DNA of 57,978 bases, taken from the NCBI GenBank assembly GCA_001917435.1, contig MNEA01000069.1, positions 1 to 57,978 on the forward strand, given 5' to 3'. This DNA comes from Acidobacteria bacterium 13_2_20CM_2_57_6. GTDB taxonomy: Bacteria; Acidobacteriota; Terriglobia; Acidiferrales; UBA7541. Made by a program: the position numbers and the translations under genes. Each line of letters opens with the position of its first letter. Within the stretch, counting starts at the first letter, position 1. The notes under the pieces are model-generated. The model made no database searches. It saw only the letters and a program-made list of their open reading frames with translations, and was not told the DNA's origin. Below, one piece after another: positions 45,956 through 54,297 of this stretch.

Positions 45956-47809
45956 ATGCAGCTGCGGCTGCGGACAAAACTTACGCTGGTGATGACGAGC
46001 CTGGTGCTGCTCGTCGCGGCAGTCCTGTCAGGTGTGTCCTTCTGGCAGTTGCTGGAACACGTGCTTCGCGAGACCAACAAGCGCACGGTAGAACTGGCAG
46101 GAGACAGTTTTGAATGGGTGCAGCGGGCCCTGGCCGACGCCAGCAGCCACGGCTGGCGGCCGGAATCGAACTCCGCCGAAGACATCCACGACTACGTGCG
46201 TTACGCCTTGCAATCGAGCGAGGGACTGCAGGCGCAGCTAAAATCCGCCATCGGATCGCCTGCGATTTACGAAGTCACGATCATCGACCGCGACGGCATC
46301 GTACTGGTTTCGAGCGATAAGTCAGAAGAGGGGAAGTTTCACCTGGGGCGCAGCCCGATATCAGACCTGATGCAACGCGGCTTCCTGCACAAGGTCACCG
46401 TGCTGCGCGGCAAACCAAGGATCTACGAGTACAGTTCCCCCTTCAAGGCGGGTGGCCAGCCTTTCGATATTCGCGTGGCCATATCCACTGGATTGCTTCT
46501 GGCTGAAATTTCTCCCAGCCTGCAGACGTCGGGGATTTTTGCGCTGGCGGCATTGGCGATTTCGACGCTGCTCGCCGCGGTGGTCAGCCGGGCAACGCTT
46601 GAGCCATTACAGGACATCTCAGCACAACTGGACCGCATCTCCGCGGGGCAATACGACGCGCCTTCCCCGGAGGTTACCGGCTTCGCCGGAAGCGGCGATG
46701 AACTTGGACTGGTGAGCCGGAAAATTACGCAGGTGGGTCAGCAATTGCGCGGGGTACACGAGATTTTCAGCACCATGCGGGAAAACATGAATTCGGTGAT
46801 GGCCGGACTCGAGGACGGACTGCTGCTGTTTACACGGGACGCGCGCGCCGTGATGATCAGTCCGGCCGCGGAAAAATTTCTCGGAGAACCGGCAGGACAG
46901 TTTCTTGGGCGGCGCGTAACGGAAATTTTCCCTCCCGGGCATCCCCTGCACGAGGCGCTGCACATTGAGAGCGATGAATTGAGCGAAGTGGCGGCTGAAA
47001 CGGAGCTGGAGACGAGCGAAGGGCCAAAGCGCGTGAGCGTTAGCGTGCAAGCCATCCAAGAGGATGGCGAGCGCATGGGAGCGCTGGTGACGCTGCGTGA
47101 CCTGGACTCGCTGGAAAGCATCAACACGCAACTTCAAGTGAGCGAACGGCTGGCGGCGCTGGGGCGGATTACGGCTGGAGTGGCGCACGAAGTGAAGAAT
47201 CCGCTGAATTCCATGCGGCTGTGGCTGGAAAACCTGAAGGAATCGCTTTCCGGGGAATCGGACGGCGCGTCGCAACAGGCCGTCCAGGTGCTGGACAAAG
47301 AAATCGACCGGCTGGACGCGGTGGTGAAACGCTTCCTCGATTTCACTCGGCCGATGGATATCCGGCTGGAGCAAACGCAGTTGGCGGAGCTTTTGAAAGA
47401 AGTGCTGGATTTCGCGCGGCCGCAGCTTCAGAAATCCAATATCCAACTGGCGCAATTGCTGCCGATCGATGTGCCGGAAGTTTACGTGGATCGCGCATTG
47501 CTCAAGCAGGCGGTGCTGAATCTGGTGCTGAACGCCGCGGAAGCCATGCCCAACGGCGGACAATTGCGGCTGGTTCTGAGCCGGCGCGGGGAAATGGCGG
47601 AAATTACCGTGGGCGATACCGGAAAGGGCATTCCACTGGAAAACCGGCAGAAAATATTCCAATTGTTTTTCACCACGCGTCCGGGGGGTAGCGGAATCGG
47701 ACTCGCGAGCACGTTTCGGATTGTGCAGCTTCTCAATGGTTCGATAGACTTTACTTCGGAGGTCGGCCGGGGCACAACGTTCCGAATCGAATTGCCACTC
47801 GCGGCCTGA
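45956..47809 (+). CDS. Sensor histidine kinase (NtrB-like output)
   Basis: A 617-residue membrane kinase. TM1 lies at residues 9-30, an extracytoplasmic sensor at 31-190 (Cache-like, with VTIIDRDGIVLVSS), TM2 at 191-211, HAMP at about 212-265 and a PAS domain at about 275-385. The HisKA domain has phospho-His411 (GVAHEVKNPLNSMRLWL). The ATPase domain has NLVLNAAEAMPNGG, VGDTGKGIP and GGSGIGLAST. It should phosphorylate the upstream NtrC-type regulator. The signal is unknown. The stop is two bases before the lipoprotein gene. Confidence 0.95.
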   Translation: MQLRLRTKLTLVMTSLVLLVAAVLSGVSFWQLLEHVLRETNKRTVELAGDSFEWVQRALADASSHGWRPESNSAEDIHDYVRYALQSSEGLQAQLKSAIGSPAIYEVTIIDRDGIVLVSSDKSEEGKFHLGRSPISDLMQRGFLHKVTVLRGKPRIYEYSSPFKAGGQPFDIRVAISTGLLLAEISPSLQTSGIFALAALAISTLLAAVVSRATLEPLQDISAQLDRISAGQYDAPSPEVTGFAGSGDELGLVSRKITQVGQQLRGVHEIFSTMRENMNSVMAGLEDGLLLFTRDARAVMISPAAEKFLGEPAGQFLGRRVTEIFPPGHPLHEALHIESDELSEVAAETELETSEGPKRVSVSVQAIQEDGERMGALVTLRDLDSLESINTQLQVSERLAALGRITAGVAHEVKNPLNSMRLWLENLKESLSGESDGASQQAVQVLDKEIDRLDAVVKRFLDFTRPMDIRLEQTQLAELLKEVLDFARPQLQKSNIQLAQLLPIDVPEVYVDRALLKQAVLNLVLNAAEAMPNGGQLRLVLSRRGEMAEITVGDTGKGIPLENRQKIFQLFFTTRPGGSGIGLASTFRIVQLLNGSIDFTSEVGRGTTFRIELPLAA

Positions 47810-47811
47810 AC

Positions 47812-48402
47812 ATGACGGAAAACCCAGTCCGATCCTTGGCGGTATTTGCACGCGGCTCTTCGCAATTCTTCCTTTTTTGTTGCGCGACGTGCCTATTGGT
47901 GGGATGCAGCGTAAGGAAACGTCCGGAAATCCCGTGGGCCACGGCAGTGATGGTCAGACCTGTAGCGCAGGCGCGCATCGCGGAAGGAAATGATGCGTTT
48001 GACGATCCATTACCCGAACTTCGGTTCGAGATGCCTCCATTTCTCGGCCGCTTGATCGGTTTGCGTCCCCCGCCGCCTCGGCCGCGCAGCAGCGCGCCGT
48101 CCAATGGGACCTTAGGGAGCGAGGCCGAAAAGTCCGACGCGCCAACTATTGCCCCACAGCTAACGCCGCAAGAATCCGTCGTTGCCCAGCAGCAAACGAA
48201 TGAGAGCTTGAACATTGCGGAGAGAAATCTTGGGGCGGCGCGTGGAAAAACGCTGAGCGCCGCGCAGACGGACCTGGTTTCCAAAATCAGAGGCTTCATC
48301 AAGGACGCGCGCGAAGCCGCGCAGATCACGGACTGGAGCCGCGCACGCAGCTTGGCGAAAAAAGCGCAGGTGCTCTCCGAGGAACTCGCCAGTTCCCTCT
48401 AG
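47812..48402 (+). CDS. Lipoprotein, unknown function, in the two-component operon
   Basis: A 196-residue lipoprotein (lipobox LLVGC, Cys about 32). A Pro/Arg-rich middle (RPPPPRPRSS) is followed by a helical C-terminal region rich in Ala, Gln, Glu and Lys (QTNESLNIAERNLGAARG, then AREAAQITDWSRARSLAKKA). It begins two bases after the kinase stop, so it is translated with it. It could be a periplasmic accessory of the sensor or an output. No family is recognised. Confidence 0.78.
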   Translation: MTENPVRSLAVFARGSSQFFLFCCATCLLVGCSVRKRPEIPWATAVMVRPVAQARIAEGNDAFDDPLPELRFEMPPFLGRLIGLRPPPPRPRSSAPSNGTLGSEAEKSDAPTIAPQLTPQESVVAQQQTNESLNIAERNLGAARGKTLSAAQTDLVSKIRGFIKDAREAAQITDWSRARSLAKKAQVLSEELASSL

Positions 48403-48505
48403 TTGTTCGTTCGAATCCAACATTCCTTCGCCGAGATTGCGGTTCGCGCAGGCGAACGTGCGGCTGTGGGCCATGCCGTTTGGCCAGATGCGCTAAGATG
48501 ACATC

Positions 48506-49645
48506 ATGAAGAAGTTCGATGCCGCCATCGCCGGCGGTGGAGTGATTGGCGGAGCCGTCGCGTTGGAGCTGGCGCGCGCCGGCCTGCGAGTGGCGGTGTT
48601 TGACCGCCAGCAACTGGGGCAGGAAGCGTCCTGGGCCAGCGCGGGCATTCTTTCTCCGGCGCCGGAGAGTCCGGGAATGATTGCGATGGTGCCGCTGGGA
48701 AAAGCGAGCCTCGCGCTTTATCCGCAATTTATCGCCGAGGTCGAAGAGATTTCCGGAAAGAGCGCGGGTTTCCGGCCGAAAGGAACGCTCGAGGCGCTGT
48801 TCTCGCACGATACCAAGGCGGAACTCAGCACTATTATCGCACTGCACCACGGGCTGGGACTGAAGGCGGAGCCGCTTCGCGCCGAAGACGCACGCGAGCT
48901 GGAGCCGGCGCTGAGCGAAGAAGTGGAAGCGGCGGTGCTCCGGCCAGACGAAGCATCGGTTGACAACCGCGCGCTGACGGCCGCCATTCTGGAAGCTGCT
49001 CAACGCAGCGGTGTGGAGATTTTTTCTGGAAACGGCGCGAAAGCGATCTGGCGGGAGAAGAATCACTGCGCGGGACTTGTTCTGCAGAATGAAAAAGTGG
49101 AAGCCCAATGGACGATTATCGCTGCCGGTTGCTTTTCGGCGGCGATCGAAGGAATTGCGCGGTATGCTCCGGTGCGTCCGGCAAAGGGGCAGATGGCCGC
49201 GCTGCGCGCCGATGAATTGAGAATAGAACGCGTGCTGTGGTCGGAGAAAATCTATCTGGTGCCGCGGAACGACGGGAGAATCGTCGCGGGAGCGACCGTC
49301 GAGTATACGGGCTTCGACAAACGGACGACTGCGGGAGGCATCGAGAAAATTCTTTCGGCTGCTATCGAACTTGCGCCGGGCCTTGCGAATGCGCGCATTG
49401 AAGAAACGTGGGCCGGGCTGCGGCCCGATTCTCCCGACCATTTGCCGATAATCGGCCCTACGGATATCGACGGCTTGCTGATGGCCACAGGCCACTTCCG
49501 AAGTGGAATCCTGCTTACACCGATTACCGCGCGGCTGGTTCGCGAATGGGCTACGGAAAAGCGCGTGAGTATCGATTGGGACCGCTTCAGCCCGATGCGC
49601 TTTCAAGTGGAAACAGCCGCGGCAACGAAGAAAATGCCAGCCTGA
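48506..49645 (+). CDS. thiO: Glycine oxidase ThiO-like FAD enzyme
   Basis: A 379-residue D-amino-acid-oxidase-family flavoenzyme. The FAD-binding dinucleotide fold is AIAGGGVIGGAVALELARAG near the start, followed by GQEASWASAGILSP. The C-terminal GLRPDSPDHLPIIGP and GHFRSGILLTPITARLV are typical of ThiO. It oxidises glycine to the imine for thiazole (thiamine) synthesis. Other thiamine genes are not adjacent, so a general D-amino-acid oxidase role is possible. Confidence 0.9.
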   Translation: MKKFDAAIAGGGVIGGAVALELARAGLRVAVFDRQQLGQEASWASAGILSPAPESPGMIAMVPLGKASLALYPQFIAEVEEISGKSAGFRPKGTLEALFSHDTKAELSTIIALHHGLGLKAEPLRAEDARELEPALSEEVEAAVLRPDEASVDNRALTAAILEAAQRSGVEIFSGNGAKAIWREKNHCAGLVLQNEKVEAQWTIIAAGCFSAAIEGIARYAPVRPAKGQMAALRADELRIERVLWSEKIYLVPRNDGRIVAGATVEYTGFDKRTTAGGIEKILSAAIELAPGLANARIEETWAGLRPDSPDHLPIIGPTDIDGLLMATGHFRSGILLTPITARLVREWATEKRVSIDWDRFSPMRFQVETAAATKKMPA

Positions 49646-49700
49646 AACGAATTAACTCCTCACTGATGGTGAGATTCCTCCGACAGTTCGGGCCCTCAAA

Positions 49701-50570
49701 TTAAAAACGAAAGAATGGGAATGGGAATCCAGGTAGCGTTCGCCTTGGAGCGCGGTCGCGGCGATGGCTTTCCTGATGATTTGAGGCCGGCGGCAACGGC
49801 TGAGAAAGTTTGCCTGGATCATTCGGCGGCAAACGATTGGCGTCCAGCAGTAGCGCGTGGTCGAGGACGACATCCAAGGTGGTGCCGCGCGGCAGCTCCG
49901 CTTCCGGACCGCGCGTGAGTAAAACTGCCAGCAAACCTGCGGCGGCACCGGCGCCGTGTCCAATGGCGAGACTTGCCCTCGATGGGCTGCCCGCCAAAAG
50001 GCCTGCGTAACCTCCGACAGGACCGCCGATGGCCGTGGCAAGCAGAACAGTGCCAACATCCCTGCCAACTGCGCCGGGACCGGTCACCACTCCTTCCGGA
50101 GTGACACCCTCTTTCCCACCGCGATCCACGCTGCTTGGCGTCGCCGTCAATTCGATCGTGTAGCCGTTCGGAAGCATCATCTGCTCGAGCGCGATGCGAA
50201 ACTCGGCGCGTCCGCGAATCCGTCCGGGCCGCTTCGCTTCGACAATCTGCCCGCGCACGAACGAGCCCATCGGAATCACGATGCGATTGTTGCGTGCGAC
50301 GGGGTACGCCGTCTCGAAATAGACGGAATCGCCGGCCTTGGCGGTGCGCGTGTTGATGCCGTTGCGAAGCACCAGCGGGAGCCGTGTTCCCGTGGGGACG
50401 GCAACTTGAGCGGCGTTCGAAGTGGCAACGATAGAGTTGGCGGATTCTTGCTGGGGAGGCCATGCGCCTGGCGAAGCGCCCGTTGGGGCCTCCTGCGCCG
50501 ATAGGGCCGTAACGACGGACGAAGAAGCTAGCAAAAGGATGGCGAGACGCATTAGGAGTCGGCACGGCAT
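49701..50570 (-). CDS. Exported VirB10-C-domain-like protein, paralogue A
   Basis: A 289-residue protein. The ATG has GAGGTGATTCCG upstream, and a GTG nine bases earlier is less likely. The signal peptide ends near LSA-QE. The core reads VPTGTRLPLVLRNGINTRTA, IVIPMGSFVRGQIVEAKRPG and MMLPNGYTIELTATP, a pattern like the VirB10/TrbI outer-membrane barrel. A glycine-rich stretch and LPRGTTLDVVLDHALLLD follow. Very similar to paralogue B next door. No other conjugation or type IV secretion genes are present. Confidence 0.82.
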   Translation of the reverse strand: MPCRLLMRLAILLLASSSVVTALSAQEAPTGASPGAWPPQQESANSIVATSNAAQVAVPTGTRLPLVLRNGINTRTAKAGDSVYFETAYPVARNNRIVIPMGSFVRGQIVEAKRPGRIRGRAEFRIALEQMMLPNGYTIELTATPSSVDRGGKEGVTPEGVVTGPGAVGRDVGTVLLATAIGGPVGGYAGLLAGSPSRASLAIGHGAGAAAGLLAVLLTRGPEAELPRGTTLDVVLDHALLLDANRLPPNDPGKLSQPLPPASNHQESHRRDRAPRRTLPGFPFPFFRF

Positions 50571-50851
50571 CGGAATCACCTCAAGGGGCTGACCTGGCCC
50601 GTGAAGTGAAATGCATCGTGATCTCCATAGGAACAGGTGAGGTGATGGTGTGCGAATTCCGCTCGCATTTACGCAAAGCCTTTTGCGGCAATCAGTTACG
50701 ATCAGGAATAGGAAGACTTGCAGGGGCGGAAATAGCCGGAATGCAATTCAGGATCGAGATGGCAATCGAAGGCAGGCATCTCTGTCAGCCCGAGGCGACA
50801 CACCTCTTCCACACTCCTGCCGCAGTCGTGCCCCGCGGCGTTTGCACTAAC

Positions 50852-51655
50852 TTAGTGTTCCGGCGGCTGCGGGCGCACGGGAGGCTGGTAAACAGGCTGA
50901 AATTGTCCGAGATTGTTGAATTGAATCTGGCTGGCGTCCAGCGATAGGTCGTGTTCGAGGACGACGTCCATGGTGGAGCCGCGCGGGAGTTCCGCCTCCG
51001 GACCCCGGGTAAGCAAAACGGCAGCGAGCCCGGCCGCCGCGCCGATTCCGGCACCAATACCAGCGCCCTTTGGCGTCCGGGTGGCGAGGGCGCCGATCCC
51101 AGCCCCCGTGGCGGTCGTTGTTACCACCGTTCCCACCTTCTCGCCTTTGTTGCCGCCGCCGGTCACTTTGCCTTCCGAATCCATGGTTTCCTTGCCGCCA
51201 GAATCCGCGCTGCGCGGGGCGGCCCGCAGATCGACGGTGTAGCCGTTTGGCAGGATCAAGGTATCGAGGCGCATCCGAAATTCCCCGCGGCCCTTGACGC
51301 GGCCGGGGCGTTTGGCTTCGAGCAATTCCCCGCGGAGATAGGAGCCAACCGGGATCACGATGCGGTTGTTCTCGGTAATCGGAAAGGAGGTTTGGAGGTA
51401 AACCGAGTCTCCGGCTTTTGCGCTGCGCGTGGAGATCCCGTTCTGGAGGACAACTCCCACTCGTGTTCCCGAGGGAACCGTGATTCTTTCGCTGGAGCCT
51501 GCCGTTTGTGCTGTAACCGGCTTCGGCGCGACGGGAGGCGGAGCGTCCGACTGCGGCCCCTCAGGCTGCTGGGCGGCGCAGGACGCGCCAATCGCCAACA
51601 GGCTTGCGATGAAAAACAGGTTCGGGCGGAACGCTCGGTGCAGCAGCTTTCTCAT
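50852..51655 (-). CDS. Exported VirB10-C-domain-like protein, paralogue B
   Basis: A 267-residue protein starting at an ATG after GGAGGGTTTGCC, with a signal peptide ending at CAA-QQP (residue 27). It shares nearly every core motif with paralogue A (VPSGTRVGVVLQNGISTRSA, IVIPVGSYLRGELLEAKRPG, LPNGYTVDL, LTRGPEAELPRGSTMDVVLE) but differs in the glycine-rich insert. The longer frame adds 48 residues with no ribosome-binding site. A 281-base gap separates the pair, so each may have its own promoter. A tandem duplication is likely. Confidence 0.85.
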   Translation of the reverse strand: MRKLLHRAFRPNLFFIASLLAIGASCAAQQPEGPQSDAPPPVAPKPVTAQTAGSSERITVPSGTRVGVVLQNGISTRSAKAGDSVYLQTSFPITENNRIVIPVGSYLRGELLEAKRPGRVKGRGEFRMRLDTLILPNGYTVDLRAAPRSADSGGKETMDSEGKVTGGGNKGEKVGTVVTTTATGAGIGALATRTPKGAGIGAGIGAAAGLAAVLLTRGPEAELPRGSTMDVVLEHDLSLDASQIQFNNLGQFQPVYQPPVRPQPPEH

Positions 51656-51797
51656 GGCAAACCCTCCGCGGTACTTGATGCGATGCATCAAGCAACGACC
51701 CGGATGCCTGAGTATAACTCCACGCGCTCTTTTTATCGCCCAAGTTTGACCGGAGAGAAAACGAGGGCTACGCTTGAACGCCAGTGAGGAGAATCGC

Positions 51798-51998
51798 ATG
51801 GCGAAACTGGCGTTAATTTATGGAATGAGGCTGCTGCCCGAGGAAGAACTCGGCGAAGTGAAAGACGCGACGGTGGTGCTGAAGAATGGCCGCACGGCGC
51901 GCATCGCCATGCACTTGATCGAAGGCAGCAAGGAAGAGATCGAGAGCACGTTTCGCCAGTCCATCGAAGCTTTCTTTGAAATGTATCCGGAAATTTAG
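51798..51998 (+). CDS. Small soluble protein, unknown
   Basis: A 66-residue protein. The ATG follows GTGAGGAGAATCGC, a good ribosome-binding site. An earlier in-frame start would lose it. The sequence (MAKLALIYGMRLLPEEELGE, then IEGSKEEIESTFRQSIEAFF) suggests a short beta hairpin and a helix. It is divergent from paralogue B and convergent with the zinc-ribbon gene. No family is recognised. Confidence 0.65.
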   Translation: MAKLALIYGMRLLPEEELGEVKDATVVLKNGRTARIAMHLIEGSKEEIESTFRQSIEAFFEMYPEI

Positions 51999-52026
51999 GG
52001 GGCGACGCTGGAGACTCGAAGATGAA

Positions 52027-52341
52027 TCAGCGATTGCCGAAGTTTTCGGGATCGGCGTTGGGATCGCCAAGATTATCGTTGATGAGAACCGTGGATTGGC
52101 CGGTCAATTCAAAGCGCTTGCGGCACTTGTAGCAAGCCACTAAATCGTCCAGCCGAACCATATAGGAACTGGCCTTCGCGAACTTTTTCCTGTCTTCTTC
52201 GCCGACTCCGCGCGGCAATTCCCTTTTCTTGCGGCAGACCTTCCAGCGCACGGGAGCCTCGAATTCGCCGCGGCAGCTGGGGCAGACCAGCTTTACTTTC
52301 CGGGTTTCTTCTTTTTCGGTGTAAAACTGGCGCTCGTCCAT
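52027..52341 (-). CDS. Small zinc-ribbon protein, unknown
   Basis: A 104-residue cytoplasmic protein with two Cys pairs (CPSC about residue 20 and CYKC about residue 70) that could bind one zinc. The middle is Lys/Arg-rich (WKVCRKKRELPRG). No catalytic motif is seen. It starts two bases after the deacetylase stop and is likely co-translated. Function unknown. Confidence 0.75.
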   Translation of the reverse strand: MDERQFYTEKEETRKVKLVCPSCRGEFEAPVRWKVCRKKRELPRGVGEEDRKKFAKASSYMVRLDDLVACYKCRKRFELTGQSTVLINDNLGDPNADPENFGNR

Positions 52342-52343
52342 GA

Positions 52344-53108
52344 TTAGGTGGCGGGTGTGTTCACCGCTTCCCCGATTGTAACAAATTCGAGGCCGAGGTC
52401 ACGCCAGCGCGGCAGCCAATGCTCGAGAGCGGCGAGCGTGCGGGAGCAGTCGCCATTCATTTGGCGATGCGTGCCGTCGTGCAAACAAAGGACATCGCCC
52501 GTTCCTGCTGCGGCAGGCTTCGAGGCGCTTCCCAGGTTTCGCTGGGAGCGAGCGGCGATGGGCTGCAGGCGCGGAATCAGCCACTCCAGAGGCCTTTCCT
52601 TCCAATCACCGGGAAGCAGAGTCCACATGACGGTACGGTAGCCAAGTTCACGGGCACAGGGAATCACCCACGGATTGCGAAAGCCAAAGGGCGGCCGAAA
52701 CCACTTTGGCGGCGAGCCCAAAGCATTGGAAATCGCGTCGTGGCAGAGGCGCAACTCAATCCTGATTTCCCTACGGCTAAGCCGGAAAAGATTCGGATGC
52801 GTCTCCGTGTGATTGCCTACGAGATGTCCGCGCGCGACGGTTTCTTTCACCAGTTCCGGGCATTCGCGAACGTACCGACCGATCAGAAAAAATGTGGCCT
52901 TCGCGTTGTGGCGGTCCAGCAGATCGAGAAACTTCGGAGTCATCGAAGGATTCGGCCCGTCGTCGAAGGTGAGCGCCAGCTTCCGCGAAGAGTTCGAGCG
53001 GCAAACCGTACGCCCGAAGAGTTGCGAGCGCGGATGTGCGGCGCCGTAAGCGGCGGCAGTCCCCAGCGCCGTGACCGCACCCGGCACCGCAATGAACAGC
53101 GAATTCAT
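52344..53108 (-). CDS. Polysaccharide deacetylase (NodB family)
   Basis: A 254-residue exported or membrane-anchored deacetylase. The start ATG has GAGGA five bases upstream and gives an N-terminal hydrophobic segment. NodB motifs are TFDDGPN (Asp pair), HTETHP (metal His pair), RPPFGFRNP and LCLHDGTH (catalytic His region). It removes acetyl groups from polysaccharide amino sugars such as peptidoglycan or exopolysaccharide. It is next to the decayed glycosyltransferase locus, so it may have served that polymer. Confidence 0.92.
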   Translation of the reverse strand: MNSLFIAVPGAVTALGTAAAYGAAHPRSQLFGRTVCRSNSSRKLALTFDDGPNPSMTPKFLDLLDRHNAKATFFLIGRYVRECPELVKETVARGHLVGNHTETHPNLFRLSRREIRIELRLCHDAISNALGSPPKWFRPPFGFRNPWVIPCARELGYRTVMWTLLPGDWKERPLEWLIPRLQPIAARSQRNLGSASKPAAAGTGDVLCLHDGTHRQMNGDCSRTLAALEHWLPRWRDLGLEFVTIGEAVNTPAT

Positions 53109-53421
53109 GCCGTCCTCATTCTCCAAGAATCGCAGGGATCCGCGCCCTGCAAGAGTCCATCCGGCAGACTGTATCGAAAATCGAGACACCGATTGTACCA
53201 ATTTGGTTCAAATTCAAGAGAGTGTTCCTCCAAGGGAAACGATTCCTTCGATTCAGATCGAGCATTCTGTAAACAAAAGAAATAGGGCAACTTCGCGGCT
53301 TCTTTGGAACGTGCTTCTTCGAAGGATTGGACTGTCTATTGCTATAGAAGTGAGCGACGTCGGGTGTAAAAAATCTACATCGAGGAATTCCAGAGCTCGC
53401 GTCATTCAGGAACCTCTCGGC
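53109..53421. other. Region between the deacetylase and the decayed TPR gene
   Basis: About 313 bases with no convincing gene. The upstream end must carry the minus-strand deacetylase promoter. The rest leads into the TPR fragment in the same frame, so part of it may be the original 5' region of that pseudogene. Confidence 0.35.
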
Positions 53422-53790
53422 TTGCGGTTGCTCCGATTCTCTGTGTTGATCGCTGGCGTATCGCTATTGGCTGTACCAATGGGTTCGCAAACGCAGCGGC
53501 CTGAGTGGCAGGCAGAAGTGAGGAAATATGCCGAAGCGCAGGATTGGGTTTCTGCAATAAGGATTGTTGACCGCCAGGCCGCTGTGGCTCCGCAAGACAT
53601 GCATGTGCGTGCGTGGCGTGCTCGGGTTCTGAGCTGGTCCGGGCATTTGCCCGAAGCGGAAAAAGAATACTTGGAAATTCTGAAGTTCGCGCGGAACGAT
53701 CCGGACGACTGAATGGGATTGGCCAGCGTGTACTCTCGCGAAGGGAAAGTAGAAGAGGCCCTGCGGGCGTTGGACCCCCTCCGATCTGAA
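53422..53790 (+). pseudogene. Fragment of a TPR protein (YaiO-like N-terminal type), with an internal stop
   Basis: The frame encodes a signal-peptide-like helix (LRFSVLIAGVSLLAVPMG) followed by tetratricopeptide units (AEAQDWVSAIRIVDRQ, then RAWRARVLSWSGHLPEAEKE). After NDPDD an in-frame TGA (53710-53712) interrupts it, and the frame resumes at once with MGLASVYSREGKVEEALRAL, the rest of the next repeat. TGG (Trp) at this position would make a normal TPR. The 5' boundary is approximate. It is cut off at about 53780 where glycosyltransferase sequence begins. Confidence 0.75.
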
Positions 53791-54265
53791 ATCGTTGGGA
53801 AAGCAGCGGCAACGCTGGTAAAAGGGCTTGCTGGACGTGCTGTGGCCCAATCGCGACATGCTTTTCCGGCCGCGTTACGCCAGGATTGGCTGTTTCGGTC
53901 TGCCCTACTTGTGGATCTTTGAGCTGTTTGCCCCAGTGTTCGAGCTCGCGGGAACCGTCACCATCGTTCTCGCTGCCTCGCTTGGTGTTCTGAGCCGCGA
54001 ATTTTTTCTGCAGTTCCTCATCTTCGGATATGCGTTTGCCACCGTGATTTCCATTGGCTCTGTCCTGCAGGAAGAGATTACCTACAAGCGGTATAACGAC
54101 TGGCAAGACGTCGCGCGGCTGGTCAGCTACTGCTTCCTCGAACATTTTCCTTACCGGCAAATGCACATGGTCTGGAGGCTGCAAGGCCTTTGGCAGTATT
54201 TTCGCGGCGGCTTCGCCTGGAAATCCCCGAAGCGAAAAGGGATTCAATCCGCACAAGCCCCGTGA
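53771..54265 (+). pseudogene. 3' remnant of a processive family 2 glycosyltransferase
   Basis: In the second forward frame, after the TPR part, the sequence reads PSDLKSLGKQRQRW, then a TAA (53819-53821), then KGLLDVLWPNRDMLFRPRY. QRQRW is the QxxRW hallmark of processive beta-glycosyltransferases, and CAA would give an unbroken motif. The following membrane helices (YLWIFELFAPVFELAGTVTIV and later) match the C-terminal region of such synthases. The catalytic domain is missing. The open part after TAA could still yield a small membrane peptide. Confidence 0.75.
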
Positions 54266-54297
54266 GACGTATCCATGCGTTGGGGACGTGCAAAACG

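Noticed and set aside
48405..48435. A T-arm-like TTCGAATCC suggesting a tRNA
   Set aside because: The upstream bases are the end of a lipoprotein gene, and no acceptor stem or anticodon arm can be formed.
48326..49606. A 426-residue open frame on the minus strand
   Set aside because: It is antisense to the glycine oxidase gene and has no domain signature.
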